Positions 6,027 through 14,313 of a DNA stretch of 17,088 nt are shown in pieces; position 1 is the first letter of the stretch; the number at the start of each line of letters is the position of its first letter. The stretch covers positions 1 to 17,088 of the forward strand of contig NZ_CAKRAH010000055.1 of the NCBI RefSeq assembly GCF_934294775.1, read 5' to 3'. The notes under the pieces are model-generated. The model worked only from the letters and a program-made list of their open reading frames with translations. It did not search any database and was not told the origin of the DNA. The position numbers and the translations under genes were made by a program. The stretch is from an uncultured Dorea sp. (lineage in GTDB: Bacteria > Bacillota > Clostridia > Lachnospirales > Lachnospiraceae).

Positions 6027-7793
6027 ATGAAAAAAATCATTGACTATATTGCAGAAGAATTGGCAGATGCATTTGAAAAAGCCGGATATGACAGAAGTTA
6101 TGGACGTGTAACATTATCAAACCGTCCGGATCTGTGCGAATACCAGTGTAATGGTGCAATGGCAGGAGCGAAAGCTTACAAAAAAGCGCCGATTATGATC
6201 GCTGAGGATGTCGTAGCATTATTAAAAGAGAGTGCATGCATGGAAGAAGTAGTTGCAGTAAAGCCTGGCTTTATTAATATTAGATTGAAAAAATCTTTTG
6301 TTGCAGACTATCTGAACCAGATGGAAGATACAGAAGATCTTGGAATTGAAAAAGCAGAGACGCCGGAAATGATCGTCATGGATTACGGCGGACCAAACGT
6401 TGCAAAGCCGCTTCATGTAGGACATTTACGTTCGGCAATCATCGGTGAAAGTGTGAAGCGTATTGCAAGAAAGATGGGACATAAAGTACTCGGTGATATT
6501 CACCTCGGAGACTGGGGATATCAGATGGGGCTGATCATCACAGAACTGAAAGAAAGAAAACCGGAGCTTCCATATTTTGATGAGTCATTTGAAGGAGAAT
6601 ACCCTGAGGAAGCACCATTTACCATCAGCGAGCTGGAAGAAATTTATCCAACAGCCAGTGGTAAGGCAAAAGAAGATGAAGCATACAGGGAAAATGCATT
6701 GCATGCAACATATCTGTTACAGAATGGTTACAGAGGATACCGTGCAATCTGGAATCATATCATCCACGTATCGGTATCAGATCTGAAGAAGAATTATGAG
6801 AATCTGAATGTAAGCTTTGATCTGTGGAAAGGGGAGTCTGATGCACAGGCTTATATCCCGGATATGATCGACAGACTGAAAAAAGAAGGATTTGCACACG
6901 AGGATCAGGGAGCACTGGTTATCGATGTACAGGAAGAGACAGATACCAAAGAAATTCCGCCTTGTATGATCCAGAAGTCTGACGGAGCATCTTTATATGG
7001 AACAACAGACCTTGCAACACTTGTACAGAGAGAAGAAGATTATCATCCGGATAAAGTAATCTATGTAGTAGACAAACGTCAGGAGCTTCATTTTACACAG
7101 GTGTTCCGTTCTGCAAAGAAAACAGGTATCGTACCTGAAGAGACAGAACTGAAATTCCTGGGATTCGGTACTATGAATGGAAAAGACGGAAAGCCTTTCA
7201 AGACAAGAGAAGGCGGTGTTATGCGTCTGGAGAGGCTGATCGCAGAGATTACAGAAGAGATGTATAAGAAGATTGATGAGAACCGTACGGTAGAAGAAAG
7301 CGAAGCAAGACAGACTGCGAAAACTGTCGGACTTGCAGCAATTAAGTATGGCGATCTGTCAAACCAGGCATCTAAGGATTATGTATTTGATGTGGACAGA
7401 TTTACTTCTTTTGAGGGAAATACAGGACCGTATATCCTCTATACGATTGTACGTATCAAGTCAATCCTGAATAAATACCAGGCACAGGGCAATGAACTGG
7501 ATGGATTGAAAGTACAGGATGCACATGCAGACTGTGAAAAAGCGCTGATGCTTGAAGTGGCAAAATATAATGATGTTATGGCAAATGCGTTCCAGGATCT
7601 TGCACCACATAAGATTTGTGCATATATCTACGATCTTGCCAATGCATTTAACCGTTTCTATCATGAGACAAAGATTCTTGCAGAGGAAGATCAGGAAAAA
7701 CAGAAGAGTTATATTGCACTTTTAAAAGTAACAAAAGATGTGCTGGAAGCATGTATCGATGTACTGGGATTTGAAGCACCGGAGAGGATGTAA
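6027..7793 (+). CDS. argS: Arginyl-tRNA synthetase
   Basis: A 588-residue class I synthetase that joins arginine to tRNA-Arg using ATP, in the cytoplasm. The N-terminal additional domain (about 1-110) is followed by the catalytic domain with DYGGPNVAKPLHVGHLRS around 119-135; H130-V-G-H133 is the family's HIGH box. The GDWG motif and the QKSDGASLYGTTDLA stretch typical of ArgRS are present. In the KMSKS position there is GKPFKTREGG, as in many ArgRS that lack the canonical motif. The C-terminal helical anticodon-binding domain includes FEGNTGPYILYTIVRI and the YDLANAFNRFYHE segment. GGAGG lies 9-10 bases before the ATG. The tRNA-Arg gene lies directly upstream and alaX six bases downstream, so an argS-alaX operon is likely. 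No T-box is seen in the short leader. Confidence 0.97.
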   Translation: MKKIIDYIAEELADAFEKAGYDRSYGRVTLSNRPDLCEYQCNGAMAGAKAYKKAPIMIAEDVVALLKESACMEEVVAVKPGFINIRLKKSFVADYLNQMEDTEDLGIEKAETPEMIVMDYGGPNVAKPLHVGHLRSAIIGESVKRIARKMGHKVLGDIHLGDWGYQMGLIITELKERKPELPYFDESFEGEYPEEAPFTISELEEIYPTASGKAKEDEAYRENALHATYLLQNGYRGYRAIWNHIIHVSVSDLKKNYENLNVSFDLWKGESDAQAYIPDMIDRLKKEGFAHEDQGALVIDVQEETDTKEIPPCMIQKSDGASLYGTTDLATLVQREEDYHPDKVIYVVDKRQELHFTQVFRSAKKTGIVPEETELKFLGFGTMNGKDGKPFKTREGGVMRLERLIAEITEEMYKKIDENRTVEESEARQTAKTVGLAAIKYGDLSNQASKDYVFDVDRFTSFEGNTGPYILYTIVRIKSILNKYQAQGNELDGLKVQDAHADCEKALMLEVAKYNDVMANAFQDLAPHKICAYIYDLANAFNRFYHETKILAEEDQEKQKSYIALLKVTKDVLEACIDVLGFEAPERM

Positions 7794-7799
7794 GCGCAG

Positions 7800-8954
7800 A
7801 TGACAGAGAAATTATTTTACCAGGATAGTCACAGAACTGAATTTACAGCAAAAGTAATTTCCTGTGAAGAAGCAAAAGATGGATACCGCGTGGTATTGGA
7901 CCAGACCGTTTTCTTTCCGGAAGGCGGTGGCCAGTATGCGGATACCGGGATGCTTGGAGATACAGAGGTTACAGATGTACATGAGAAGGACGATGTGATC
8001 TATCATACAACAAAAGCACCTCTGGAGGCCGGAAGTGAAGTTAACGGAAAGATTAACTGGGATGAGCGCTTTGAAAAGATGCAGCAGCATACCGGTGAGC
8101 ATATCGTGTCCGGAATCGTACACGAAAGATTCGGATATAATAATGTCGGATTCCATCTGGGCAGTGATTACTGCACAATGGATTTTGATGGTCCGATCAG
8201 CAAAGAGCAGTTAAAAGAGATTGAAGCAGCTGCAAATGAGGCAGTGTATCAGGATCTGGAGATAAGGATTCTGTATCCGGCAAAAGATGAATTAAAAGAT
8301 CTGGATTACCGCAGCAAAATTGAGATTGAAGGACAGGTCCGTATCGTGGAGATACCAGGATACGATGTATGTGCATGCTGTGCACCGCATGTGAAGACGA
8401 CCGGAGAGATCGGAGCGATCAAGCTTGTAAGCATGGTCAATTATAAAGGCGGCGAGCGTATTACAATGCTCTGTGGCAGACGCGCCATGAGAGATTACGA
8501 GAAGAAAGATTCGATGACAAAAGAAATCTCAGCTTTGTTATGTGCAAAAGAATATGAAGTGGCAGAAGCAGTTGTAAGATTAAAAGATGAGCAGAACCGC
8601 ATGAAGAGCCAGCTGGCTGAAATGCAGCAGAAACTTCTGGAATACCGGGTAGCTGAGATTGCAGTAGATCAGAAAATCGTAACTGTATTTGACAGTACCT
8701 TATCTGGAAATCTTCCACGTGAGATGATGAACAAGCTGTTAGATAAGGGTGCGGAAATCTGTGCAGTATTTGCCGGCACGGATGAAGAAGGATACCGTTA
8801 TGTAATCGGAAGCAGGTCAGAGGATGTCCGTCCGCTTAGTAAGATGTTAAATACTACGTTCCAGGGACGTGGCGGCGGAAAGCCGGAAATGGTACAGGGT
8901 TCTGTCAAAGGAACACGTACAGAGATTGAAGAAGAAGTATATCAGGCGAAGTAA
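7800..8954 (+). CDS. alaX: Alanyl-tRNA editing protein, AlaX-L type with DHHA1 domain
   Basis: A 384-residue stand-alone editing factor that hydrolyses mischarged tRNA-Ala (typically Ser-tRNA-Ala). The N-terminal part matches the domain next to the AlaRS editing core (VFFPEGGGQYADTG, 37-50). The editing domain has all four zinc ligands expected in AlaRS/AlaX: H97 and H101 in QQHTGEH, and C193 and H197 in CCAPH. A helical, coiled-coil-like segment (about 230-285) leads to a C-terminal DHHA1-type domain ending in FQGRGGGKPEMVQGS. There is no aminoacylation domain, so this is not a truncated alaS. The start lies 6 bases after the argS stop, and GGAGAGG inside argS can act as its ribosome site, which suggests coupling. 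The gene is closed by the terminator at 9046-9109. Confidence 0.93.
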   Translation: MTEKLFYQDSHRTEFTAKVISCEEAKDGYRVVLDQTVFFPEGGGQYADTGMLGDTEVTDVHEKDDVIYHTTKAPLEAGSEVNGKINWDERFEKMQQHTGEHIVSGIVHERFGYNNVGFHLGSDYCTMDFDGPISKEQLKEIEAAANEAVYQDLEIRILYPAKDELKDLDYRSKIEIEGQVRIVEIPGYDVCACCAPHVKTTGEIGAIKLVSMVNYKGGERITMLCGRRAMRDYEKKDSMTKEISALLCAKEYEVAEAVVRLKDEQNRMKSQLAEMQQKLLEYRVAEIAVDQKIVTVFDSTLSGNLPREMMNKLLDKGAEICAVFAGTDEEGYRYVIGSRSEDVRPLSKMLNTTFQGRGGGKPEMVQGSVKGTRTEIEEEVYQAK

Positions 8955-9010
8955 ATCTTCTGACTGCAATTTAAAAACATCTTTTTTGAGTCTGGGGAAA
9001 ATGATAGATA

Positions 9011-9038
9011 TTACTGACTGATAAATGATGTCAGTGAA
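9011..9038 (+). repeat. Small inverted repeat before the shared terminator
   Basis: TTACTGAC pairs with GTCAGTGA (8 bp, one G-U) around an 11-base AT-rich loop. The CTGAC/GTCAG core also occurs in the much longer hairpin immediately downstream, so the two could form alternative pairings. Its role is unknown. Confidence 0.35.
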
Positions 9039-9045
9039 TGATAGA

Positions 9046-9109
9046 AAAGGGCACCTGACATTACAGGAAATAGAAAATAGAAATTTCCATGTAATGTCAG
9101 GTGTCTTTT
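9046..9109. terminator. Bidirectional terminator between alaX and tetR
   Basis: A long two-part hairpin. A 19-bp outer stem (9046-9064 with 9091-9109, two G-U pairs) and an inner GGAAAT/ATTTCC stem enclose a short A-rich loop. The plus-strand 3' arm ends in TTTT and the 5' arm starts with AAAA. The tetR stop codon lies at the edge of the stem. Confidence 0.85.
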
Positions 9110-9707
9110 ACAGTTTTCTATGACTTTGGATAATCAGCCGGACCGTCCGGTACAAGAATGGCTTGTACTCATCGATTGGAACAGGCTCGCCGAAAAGGAT
9201 GGAGTTATAACCGGAAGCACCAGCAAGCTCTACGATGGTAAAGAGCATGACGTCGACATCTTCATAGTCATATTCATCGGCGTCGATGAGCTTCAGATAA
9301 CGTTCATAAAAATTAACATCATTTTCTTCGTTAGCCCAGAATGCAGACTTTAAAGCACCCATAACCAGATTCTTGGAAATGAAATTCAGCAATGGTTTGT
9401 TATGGACCAGTTTATCTATAATATGATCAATAACAAAAATCAGCTGATCCTCAAGCCCTGTGATACCGGAACGATCCAACGCATGGCTTGCATCGTCGAA
9501 CAGTTCTGTGGTCTTGTGTGCGATCAGTTTGTTTTTGATATCGTATTTATCTTTAAAATAAAGGTAAAAAGTACCTTTCGCGACCCCTGCCTTTTCAACA
9601 ATATCCGAAATGGCAGTAGAATTAATCCCCTTTGTGGTAAATAATTCATACGCAGTGCGAAAGAGAGCTTCTTTTTTCTTCTTTTTATTTTCTTCCACTC
9701 TTCCCAT
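9108..9707 (-). CDS. TetR/AcrR family transcriptional regulator
   Basis: A 199-residue one-component regulator of the usual TetR length. The N-terminal DNA-binding domain (about 10-58) contains the helix-turn-helix AISDIVEKAGVAKGTFYLYF (32-51), close to the family consensus. The C-terminal two-thirds is helical and would bind an unknown ligand and form a dimer; it carries no recognised effector signature. A poly-Lys stretch (KKKKK) precedes the first helix. A GGGAG site lies about 11 bases before the ATG, and a near-consensus promoter lies upstream. It is divergent from the methyltransferase-hslO-nadE run with only 186 bases between start codons, so it may control itself and/or those genes; this is inferred from position only. 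Confidence 0.92.
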   Translation of the reverse strand: MGRVEENKKKKKEALFRTAYELFTTKGINSTAISDIVEKAGVAKGTFYLYFKDKYDIKNKLIAHKTTELFDDASHALDRSGITGLEDQLIFVIDHIIDKLVHNKPLLNFISKNLVMGALKSAFWANEENDVNFYERYLKLIDADEYDYEDVDVMLFTIVELAGASGYNSILFGEPVPIDEYKPFLYRTVRLIIQSHRKL

Positions 9708-9732
9708 AAGTGTTCAGACTCCCTTTTTCGTA

Positions 9733-9760
9733 TAGAATTTCTAACATATATACAAGTATA
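9733..9760. promoter_or_regulatory. Candidate TetR operator half-sites (two palindromes)
   Basis: TATAC-AA-GTATA (9749-9760) is a perfect 12-base dyad covering the -10 box of the tetR promoter. TAGAA-T-TTCTA (9733-9743) lies just downstream of it in the tetR leader. Their placement suits autorepression, but both are AT-rich and short, so chance is a real possibility. Confidence 0.4.
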
Positions 9761-9783
9761 ACAAAAAAGTGACCAAAAGTCAA
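9755..9783 (-). promoter_or_regulatory. tetR promoter
   Basis: On the minus strand TTGACT (9778-9783), a 17-base spacer and TATACT (9755-9760): each box is one base from consensus. Confidence 0.75.
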
Positions 9784-9793
9784 AAAAGATAAA

Positions 9794-9822
9794 TTGCGTT
9801 TTTGTATGATAGCAGATATAAT
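9794..9822 (+). promoter_or_regulatory. Promoter of the methyltransferase-hslO-nadE run
   Basis: TTGCGT (9794-9799), a 17-base spacer and a perfect TATAAT (9817-9822). Its -35 box starts only 11 bases from the -35 box of the divergent tetR promoter, so RNA polymerase or a repressor at one would affect the other. Confidence 0.6.
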
Positions 9823-9893
9823 AGAAATGTTAATGAGATGTTGGTATTTTTTCAACAGGAAAAGAATGGAAATACTGATCAAAGGAGGAGAAC

Positions 9894-10646
9894 ATGGAGG
9901 CATATACAAGCTTTGCCGAAGTTTATGATACATTCATGGATAATGTGCCGTATGAAGAATGGGCAGATTATCTGGAAGAGAGATTAAAAGAGTACGGAGT
10001 GAAAGACGGACTGGTTCTGGAGCTTGGATGTGGAACCGGAAGTATGACAGAGCTTCTGGCGGAAAAAGGATACGATATGATCGGTGTGGACAATTCGGAA
10101 GACATGCTTGAGATAGCGATGGAAAAGCGGATTGAAAGCGGACATGATATCTTATATCTGCTTCAGAATATGCAGGAATTTGAATTATACGGAACGGTAA
10201 AAGCAGTTGTGAGTGTCTGTGATTCTGTGAATTATATTACAGAAAAAGCAGAACTTGAGGAAGTGTTCCGTCTGGTCAATAATTATCTGGATCCACAGGG
10301 AATCTTTATCTTTGACTTTAACACAGAATACAAATACAGAGAAATACTGGGAAATCAGGTAATCGCTGAAGACAGAGAGGAATGCAGCTTTATCTGGGAA
10401 AACTATTATGATCATACATCAATGATCAATGAGTATGAACTGACACTATTTGTACAGGAAGAAGATGACCTGTACCGCAAGTATCAGGAGAGCCATTTTC
10501 AGAAGGCATATACACTCCGGGATATCCGGTCGATGATCGAGGCATCCGGACTGAAATTTGTGACGGCATACGATGCCTATACACAGAAGGCCCCGATGCA
10601 TAACAGTGAAAGGATTACTGTTATTGCAAGGGAATATGGAAAATAA
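9894..10646 (+). CDS. Class I SAM-dependent methyltransferase of unknown substrate
   Basis: A 250-residue cytoplasmic methyltransferase with the Rossmann-like SAM fold. Motif I LELGCGTG lies at 42-49, and the acidic residue that binds the SAM ribose is Asp66 in IGVDNSEDML. The motif around VSVCDSVNYI corresponds to the post-motif III region, and DPQGIFIFDFNTEYKY contains a motif common in this uncharacterised group (COG2226/YqeM-like, about 250 residues). The C-terminal half is a beta-rich insertion with a SHFQKAYTLRDIRSMIEASGL segment typical of the group. The substrate cannot be predicted. AAAGGAGG lies 6-10 bases before the ATG. It is first of three genes in the same direction, 21 bases ahead of hslO; whether it shares a function with Hsp33 is unknown. 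Confidence 0.88.
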   Translation: MEAYTSFAEVYDTFMDNVPYEEWADYLEERLKEYGVKDGLVLELGCGTGSMTELLAEKGYDMIGVDNSEDMLEIAMEKRIESGHDILYLLQNMQEFELYGTVKAVVSVCDSVNYITEKAELEEVFRLVNNYLDPQGIFIFDFNTEYKYREILGNQVIAEDREECSFIWENYYDHTSMINEYELTLFVQEEDDLYRKYQESHFQKAYTLRDIRSMIEASGLKFVTAYDAYTQKAPMHNSERITVIAREYGK

Positions 10647-10667
10647 CGGGAAAGGAATTTATTATAT

Positions 10668-11546
10668 ATGAAAGATTATATTGTAAGAGCAACTGCAGCA
10701 GATGGACAGGTAAGAGCATTTGCAGCAACAACAAGAGAACTTGTAGAGGAAGCAAGAGAACATCATAATACAAGCCCGGTGGCAACTGCAGCACTTGGAA
10801 GACTTTTAACAGCAGGATCCATGATGGGAAGCATGATGAAAAATGAATCAGATATGCTGACGCTGCAGGTAAGAGGAGACGGACCGCTTGGCGGCATCAC
10901 CGTAACAGCGGACAGCAAGGGGGATGTAAAAGGATATGTAAATAATCCGGACGTCATCCTGCCGCCAAAAAATGGAAAATTAGACGTCGGCGGTGCAGTT
11001 GGAATCGGACTGATCCAGGTAATCAAAGATATGGGATTAAAAGAGCCATATTCCGGACAGACGATCCTGGTATCCAGTGAGATCGCAGAAGATCTTACGT
11101 ATTATTTTGCCAATTCAGAGCAGGTACCGTCATCTGTAGGGCTTGGGGTATTGATGGCAAAAGATAATACGGTAGAATGTGCAGGCGGATTTATCATCCA
11201 GATGATGCCATTTGCAAAAGAAGAGACGATCAGTCAGATCGAAGAAAACTTAAAGAACATTACATCCGTAACAGATCATCTGAAAAAAGGTGAGACACCG
11301 GAACAGATCCTGGAGATTCTTCTTGGTAATCTCGGACTTGAAATTACGGATACACTTCCAACAAGATTTTACTGCAACTGTTCAAAAGAGCGAGTAGAAA
11401 AAGCGGTTATCAGCGTAGGAAAAAAAGAAATCCAGGATATGATCGATGAAGGAAAAGACATTGAAGTGAAGTGTCATTTCTGCAATACGGCATATAATTA
11501 TTCTGTAGATGAATTAAAAACAATTCTGAAACAGTGCAAACGATAA
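10668..11546 (+). CDS. hslO: Hsp33 redox-regulated holdase chaperone
   Basis: A 292-residue Hsp33, the family's normal length. The protein is a cytoplasmic ATP-independent chaperone that binds unfolding proteins during oxidative stress. The N-terminal domain shows the conserved TAALGRLLTAGSMMGSMMK helix and the RGDGPLGG block (69-76), then the NPDVILPP and VGGAVGIGLIQVIKD segments. The C-terminal redox switch is complete: C236-x-C238 (FYCNCS) and C269-x-x-C272 (KCHFCNTAYNY), four cysteines that hold zinc when reduced and form disulfides on oxidation. The ribosome site AAAGGAA is about 10 bases before the ATG. In an anaerobe, an oxygen- or hypochlorite-defence role is expected. It is followed after 47 bases by nadE. 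Confidence 0.97.
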   Translation: MKDYIVRATAADGQVRAFAATTRELVEEAREHHNTSPVATAALGRLLTAGSMMGSMMKNESDMLTLQVRGDGPLGGITVTADSKGDVKGYVNNPDVILPPKNGKLDVGGAVGIGLIQVIKDMGLKEPYSGQTILVSSEIAEDLTYYFANSEQVPSSVGLGVLMAKDNTVECAGGFIIQMMPFAKEETISQIEENLKNITSVTDHLKKGETPEQILEILLGNLGLEITDTLPTRFYCNCSKERVEKAVISVGKKEIQDMIDEGKDIEVKCHFCNTAYNYSVDELKTILKQCKR

Positions 11547-11550
11547 AAAC

Positions 11551-11579
11551 GGCCGGATAAAAAGGAATCATATCTGGTC
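11551..11579 (+). repeat. Small hairpin just before the nadE ribosome site
   Basis: GGCCGGAT (11551-11558) pairs with ATCTGGTC (11572-11579) through six Watson-Crick and two G-U pairs around a 13-base loop. AAAAGGAG starts at the next base. There is no T-run. It could influence nadE translation or be incidental. Confidence 0.3.
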
Positions 11580-11593
11580 AAAAGGAGAATGTC

Positions 11594-13513
11594 ATGAAAG
11601 ATGGATTTGTAAAGGTAGCGGCAGTAACACCGGATATCCGTGTGGCAGATGTTGCTTATAATACAGAAAATATCTGTAAGAGTATAGAAGAGACAACGAA
11701 GCAGGGGGCAAAAGTGATTGTATTTCCTGAGTTGTGTGTGACGGGATATACATGCAGTGATTTGTTCATGCAGGATATATTATTAAAAGAGTCAAAAAAA
11801 GCATTGTATCAGATTGCGGAGGCTACCCGTGATAAAGATGCGATTATATTTGTAGGCCTTCCGCTTGCGGTAGACGGTGAGCTGTATAATGTGGCAGCAG
11901 CACTTAATAAAGGAAAGATTCTGGGACTTACAACGAAGACATTTTTACCTAATTACGGAGAATTCTATGAGATGCGCCAGTTCCGTCCGGGACCGGAAAG
12001 TGCCAGATGGATTGAACTAAACGGGGAGAAAATCCCATTTGGCCCACAGCTTTTATTTGTAGCAAAAGAGATGGAAGAACTCGTTATCTCAGCTGAAATC
12101 TGCGAGGATGTATGGTCACCGGTTCCGCCAAGCACACTGGCTGCAAGAGAAGGTGCGACTGTGATCGTGAACTGTTCGGCAAGTGATGAGACCATCGGAA
12201 AGGCATCTTACAGGGAAAGCCTGATCGAAGGACAGTCGGCAAGGCTGATCTGTGGCTATATCTATGCAAATGCCGGAGAAGGAGAATCTACGACAGACCT
12301 GGTATTTGGCGGACATAATATTATCGCAGAGAATGGAACGACACTTGCCTCCAGCAGCAGATTTGTAAATGAAGTGATCTATACAGAACTGGATCTGAAG
12401 CGTCTGCTCAGCGAAAGAAGAAAGAATACGACATTTAAGACAGAGCAGGAGAGAACACTGATCCGCATTCCATTTGAATTAGAGATTACAGAGACAAAGC
12501 TTACCAGAACATTTGCATCCCGACCATTCGTGCCAAGTGTCATGGCAGAGAGAAACTTAAGATGTGAAGAGATTCTGACAATCCAGGCGATGGGACTGAA
12601 AAAGCGTCTGGCACATGCACATGCAAAAAGTGCTGTTGTAGGAATTTCGGGAGGTCTGGATTCGACACTGGCACTGCTTGTTACTGCCAAGGCATTTGAC
12701 GCACTTGGAATGGACAGAAGTGGTGTGATCGCGGTAACGATGCCTTGCTTTGGAACGACAGACAGAACCTATCAGAATGCATGTAAGATGTCATTGAAAC
12801 TTGGAGCCACGCTTCGGGAGATTCCGGTCGGAGCAGCGGTTGAGCAGCACTTTAAAGACATCGGACACGATCCGGAAGATCATAGCGTGACATATGAGAA
12901 CTCACAGGCAAGAGAGAGAACGCAGGTGTTGATGGATGTTGCCAACCAGACAGGTGGTATCGTAATCGGAACCGGAGATATGTCAGAGCTTGCTCTTGGA
13001 TGGGCAACTTACAATGGAGATCATATGTCTATGTATGGTGTGAATGCCTCCGTTCCTAAGACACTGGTAAGACATCTGGTACATTATTATGCGGATACCT
13101 GTGAGGACCAGGAATTAAAAGACGTATTATATGATGTCCTGGATACACCGGTAAGTCCGGAACTTCTTCCGCCAAAAGACGGCGAGATCGCACAGAAGAC
13201 AGAGGATCTTGTCGGTCCTTATGAATTACATGATTTCTTCCTGTATTATCTTCTGAGATTCAGTTATGAACCAAGCAAGATATACAGAATCGCCCGTTAT
13301 GCATTTGACGGGGAATACGATGATGCAACCATCTATCAATGGCTGTATACATTCTGCAGAAGATTCTTTATCCAGCAGTTCAAGCGTTCCTGCCTGCCGG
13401 ACGGACCGAAGGTCGGAACCGTAGCCCTCTCGCCAAGAGGAGACTGGAGAATGCCAAGTGATGCATGTTCGGATGCATGGCTTAGGGATTTGGAGAGGGT
13501 GAAACCGGAATAG
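11594..13513 (+). CDS. nadE: Glutamine-dependent NAD+ synthetase
   Basis: A 639-residue two-domain enzyme making the last step of NAD synthesis: nicotinic acid adenine dinucleotide is amidated using ATP and ammonia released from glutamine. The N-terminal nitrilase-type glutaminase has the Glu-Lys-Cys triad: E46 in FPELCVTGYT, K115 in TKTFLPNYGEFYE, and C170 in SAEICEDVW. The C-terminal synthetase domain has the ATP-binding P-loop SGGLDS at 352-357, with the GTGDMSELALGWATYNGDHMS and VPKTLVR blocks further on. The length fits the long glutamine-dependent class (as in Mycobacterium), not the short ammonia-dependent form. AAAGGAG is 7-8 bases before the ATG. It is last in the methyltransferase-hslO-nadE run and ends at the terminator at 13530. 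Confidence 0.97.
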   Translation: MKDGFVKVAAVTPDIRVADVAYNTENICKSIEETTKQGAKVIVFPELCVTGYTCSDLFMQDILLKESKKALYQIAEATRDKDAIIFVGLPLAVDGELYNVAAALNKGKILGLTTKTFLPNYGEFYEMRQFRPGPESARWIELNGEKIPFGPQLLFVAKEMEELVISAEICEDVWSPVPPSTLAAREGATVIVNCSASDETIGKASYRESLIEGQSARLICGYIYANAGEGESTTDLVFGGHNIIAENGTTLASSSRFVNEVIYTELDLKRLLSERRKNTTFKTEQERTLIRIPFELEITETKLTRTFASRPFVPSVMAERNLRCEEILTIQAMGLKKRLAHAHAKSAVVGISGGLDSTLALLVTAKAFDALGMDRSGVIAVTMPCFGTTDRTYQNACKMSLKLGATLREIPVGAAVEQHFKDIGHDPEDHSVTYENSQARERTQVLMDVANQTGGIVIGTGDMSELALGWATYNGDHMSMYGVNASVPKTLVRHLVHYYADTCEDQELKDVLYDVLDTPVSPELLPPKDGEIAQKTEDLVGPYELHDFFLYYLLRFSYEPSKIYRIARYAFDGEYDDATIYQWLYTFCRRFFIQQFKRSCLPDGPKVGTVALSPRGDWRMPSDACSDAWLRDLERVKPE

Positions 13514-13529
13514 ATATTTGCAGTTGAAT

Positions 13530-13578
13530 AAAAACGCTCCGCAACAACCTTTTTAGGCCGTTGCGGAGCGTTTTTTGT
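13530..13578. terminator. Bidirectional terminator between nadE and the S1-domain gene
   Basis: A perfect 16-bp stem (13530-13545 with 13560-13575), with a small inner CCT/AGG pairing in the loop. It is followed by TTTTTT on the plus strand, and its 5' arm begins with an A-run serving the minus strand. Confidence 0.93.
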
Positions 13579-13584
13579 TCAGCA

Positions 13585-14283
13585 TTAATTTAATTTTAAT
13601 CCTTTGAAAAGATCTCCGAGGCTGGTTCCGATTTCTTCGGCTTTTGGAATCTCTACATGGATTTCTTCTTCCTCTTTCTTTTCTTCTTCAAGAGCTTTCA
13701 TGCTCAGGCTGATCTTTCCGTCTTTGATTCCGATGACTTTTACAGTTACTTCATCGCCGACATTTAATACATCAGCAGGAGATTTGATTCGTTTTAAACT
13801 GATCTGGGATACGTGAACCAGTCCGGAGAGATCATCTCCAAGATCTACGAATGCGCCATAGTTCTGAAGACTTTCTACAGTACCTGTCATAACGCTGCCT
13901 ACTTTGATGTTGGCAATCTTTGCTTCGCGTTCTTTTCTTGCTTTTTCCTGCAGAATCTCACGGGCAGAAAGTACAAGACGGTTATTCGCTTCATCTACAT
14001 CGATGACTTTAACTTCGATATCTTTTAACAGGTAAGTTTCCAGATCTTCAATATAAGACAGTGATAATCTGGATGCAGGGATGAATCCGCGCAGGCCTTC
14101 AACCATGGCAATGGCACCGCCGTTGACGATTCCTTCGACTTTAACCGGAAGGATAGTTCCTTTTTCCATGTAAGATGCTACGACGTTCCATGGGTTTGCA
14201 TCATCAAAATGTCCCTCAAGGTCAGCCATTGTAACTGATGTTTCTTCGTTCTGTGTTTCTTTGTGTAATAATTCTTCGTTCAT
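13585..14283 (-). CDS. RNA-binding protein with two S1 domains (short ribosomal S1-like)
   Basis: A 232-residue protein with two S1/OB-fold domains: residues about 42-108 (GTILPVKVEGIVNGGAIAMV, then GFIPASRLS) and about 128-197 (GSVMTGTVESLQNYGAFVDLG, then GLVHVSQIS and VKVIGIKDGKISLSMK). The second is the classic S1 consensus; the first is more divergent and resembles the second domain of ribosomal protein S1. A Lys/Arg/Glu-rich linker joins them. The C-terminal tail is very acidic (EEEKKEEEE) and ends in TSLGDLFKGLKLN. It is much shorter than E. coli S1 (six domains) and shorter than the four-domain Firmicutes forms; such short versions are often named rpsA in Clostridia, but ribosome association is not shown. 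The ribosome site is GAAGGGA upstream of the ATG. It ends at the terminator shared with nadE. Confidence 0.88.
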   Translation of the reverse strand: MNEELLHKETQNEETSVTMADLEGHFDDANPWNVVASYMEKGTILPVKVEGIVNGGAIAMVEGLRGFIPASRLSLSYIEDLETYLLKDIEVKVIDVDEANNRLVLSAREILQEKARKEREAKIANIKVGSVMTGTVESLQNYGAFVDLGDDLSGLVHVSQISLKRIKSPADVLNVGDEVTVKVIGIKDGKISLSMKALEEEKKEEEEIHVEIPKAEEIGTSLGDLFKGLKLN

Positions 14284-14313
14284 AGTGTTTTGTTCCCTTC
14301 TTATTATTTTATT

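Noticed and set aside
7182..7215. Missing KMSKS motif in ArgRS as a sign of inactivation
   Set aside because: Many arginyl-tRNA synthetases lack this motif; the HVGH box and the rest of the catalytic domain are intact.
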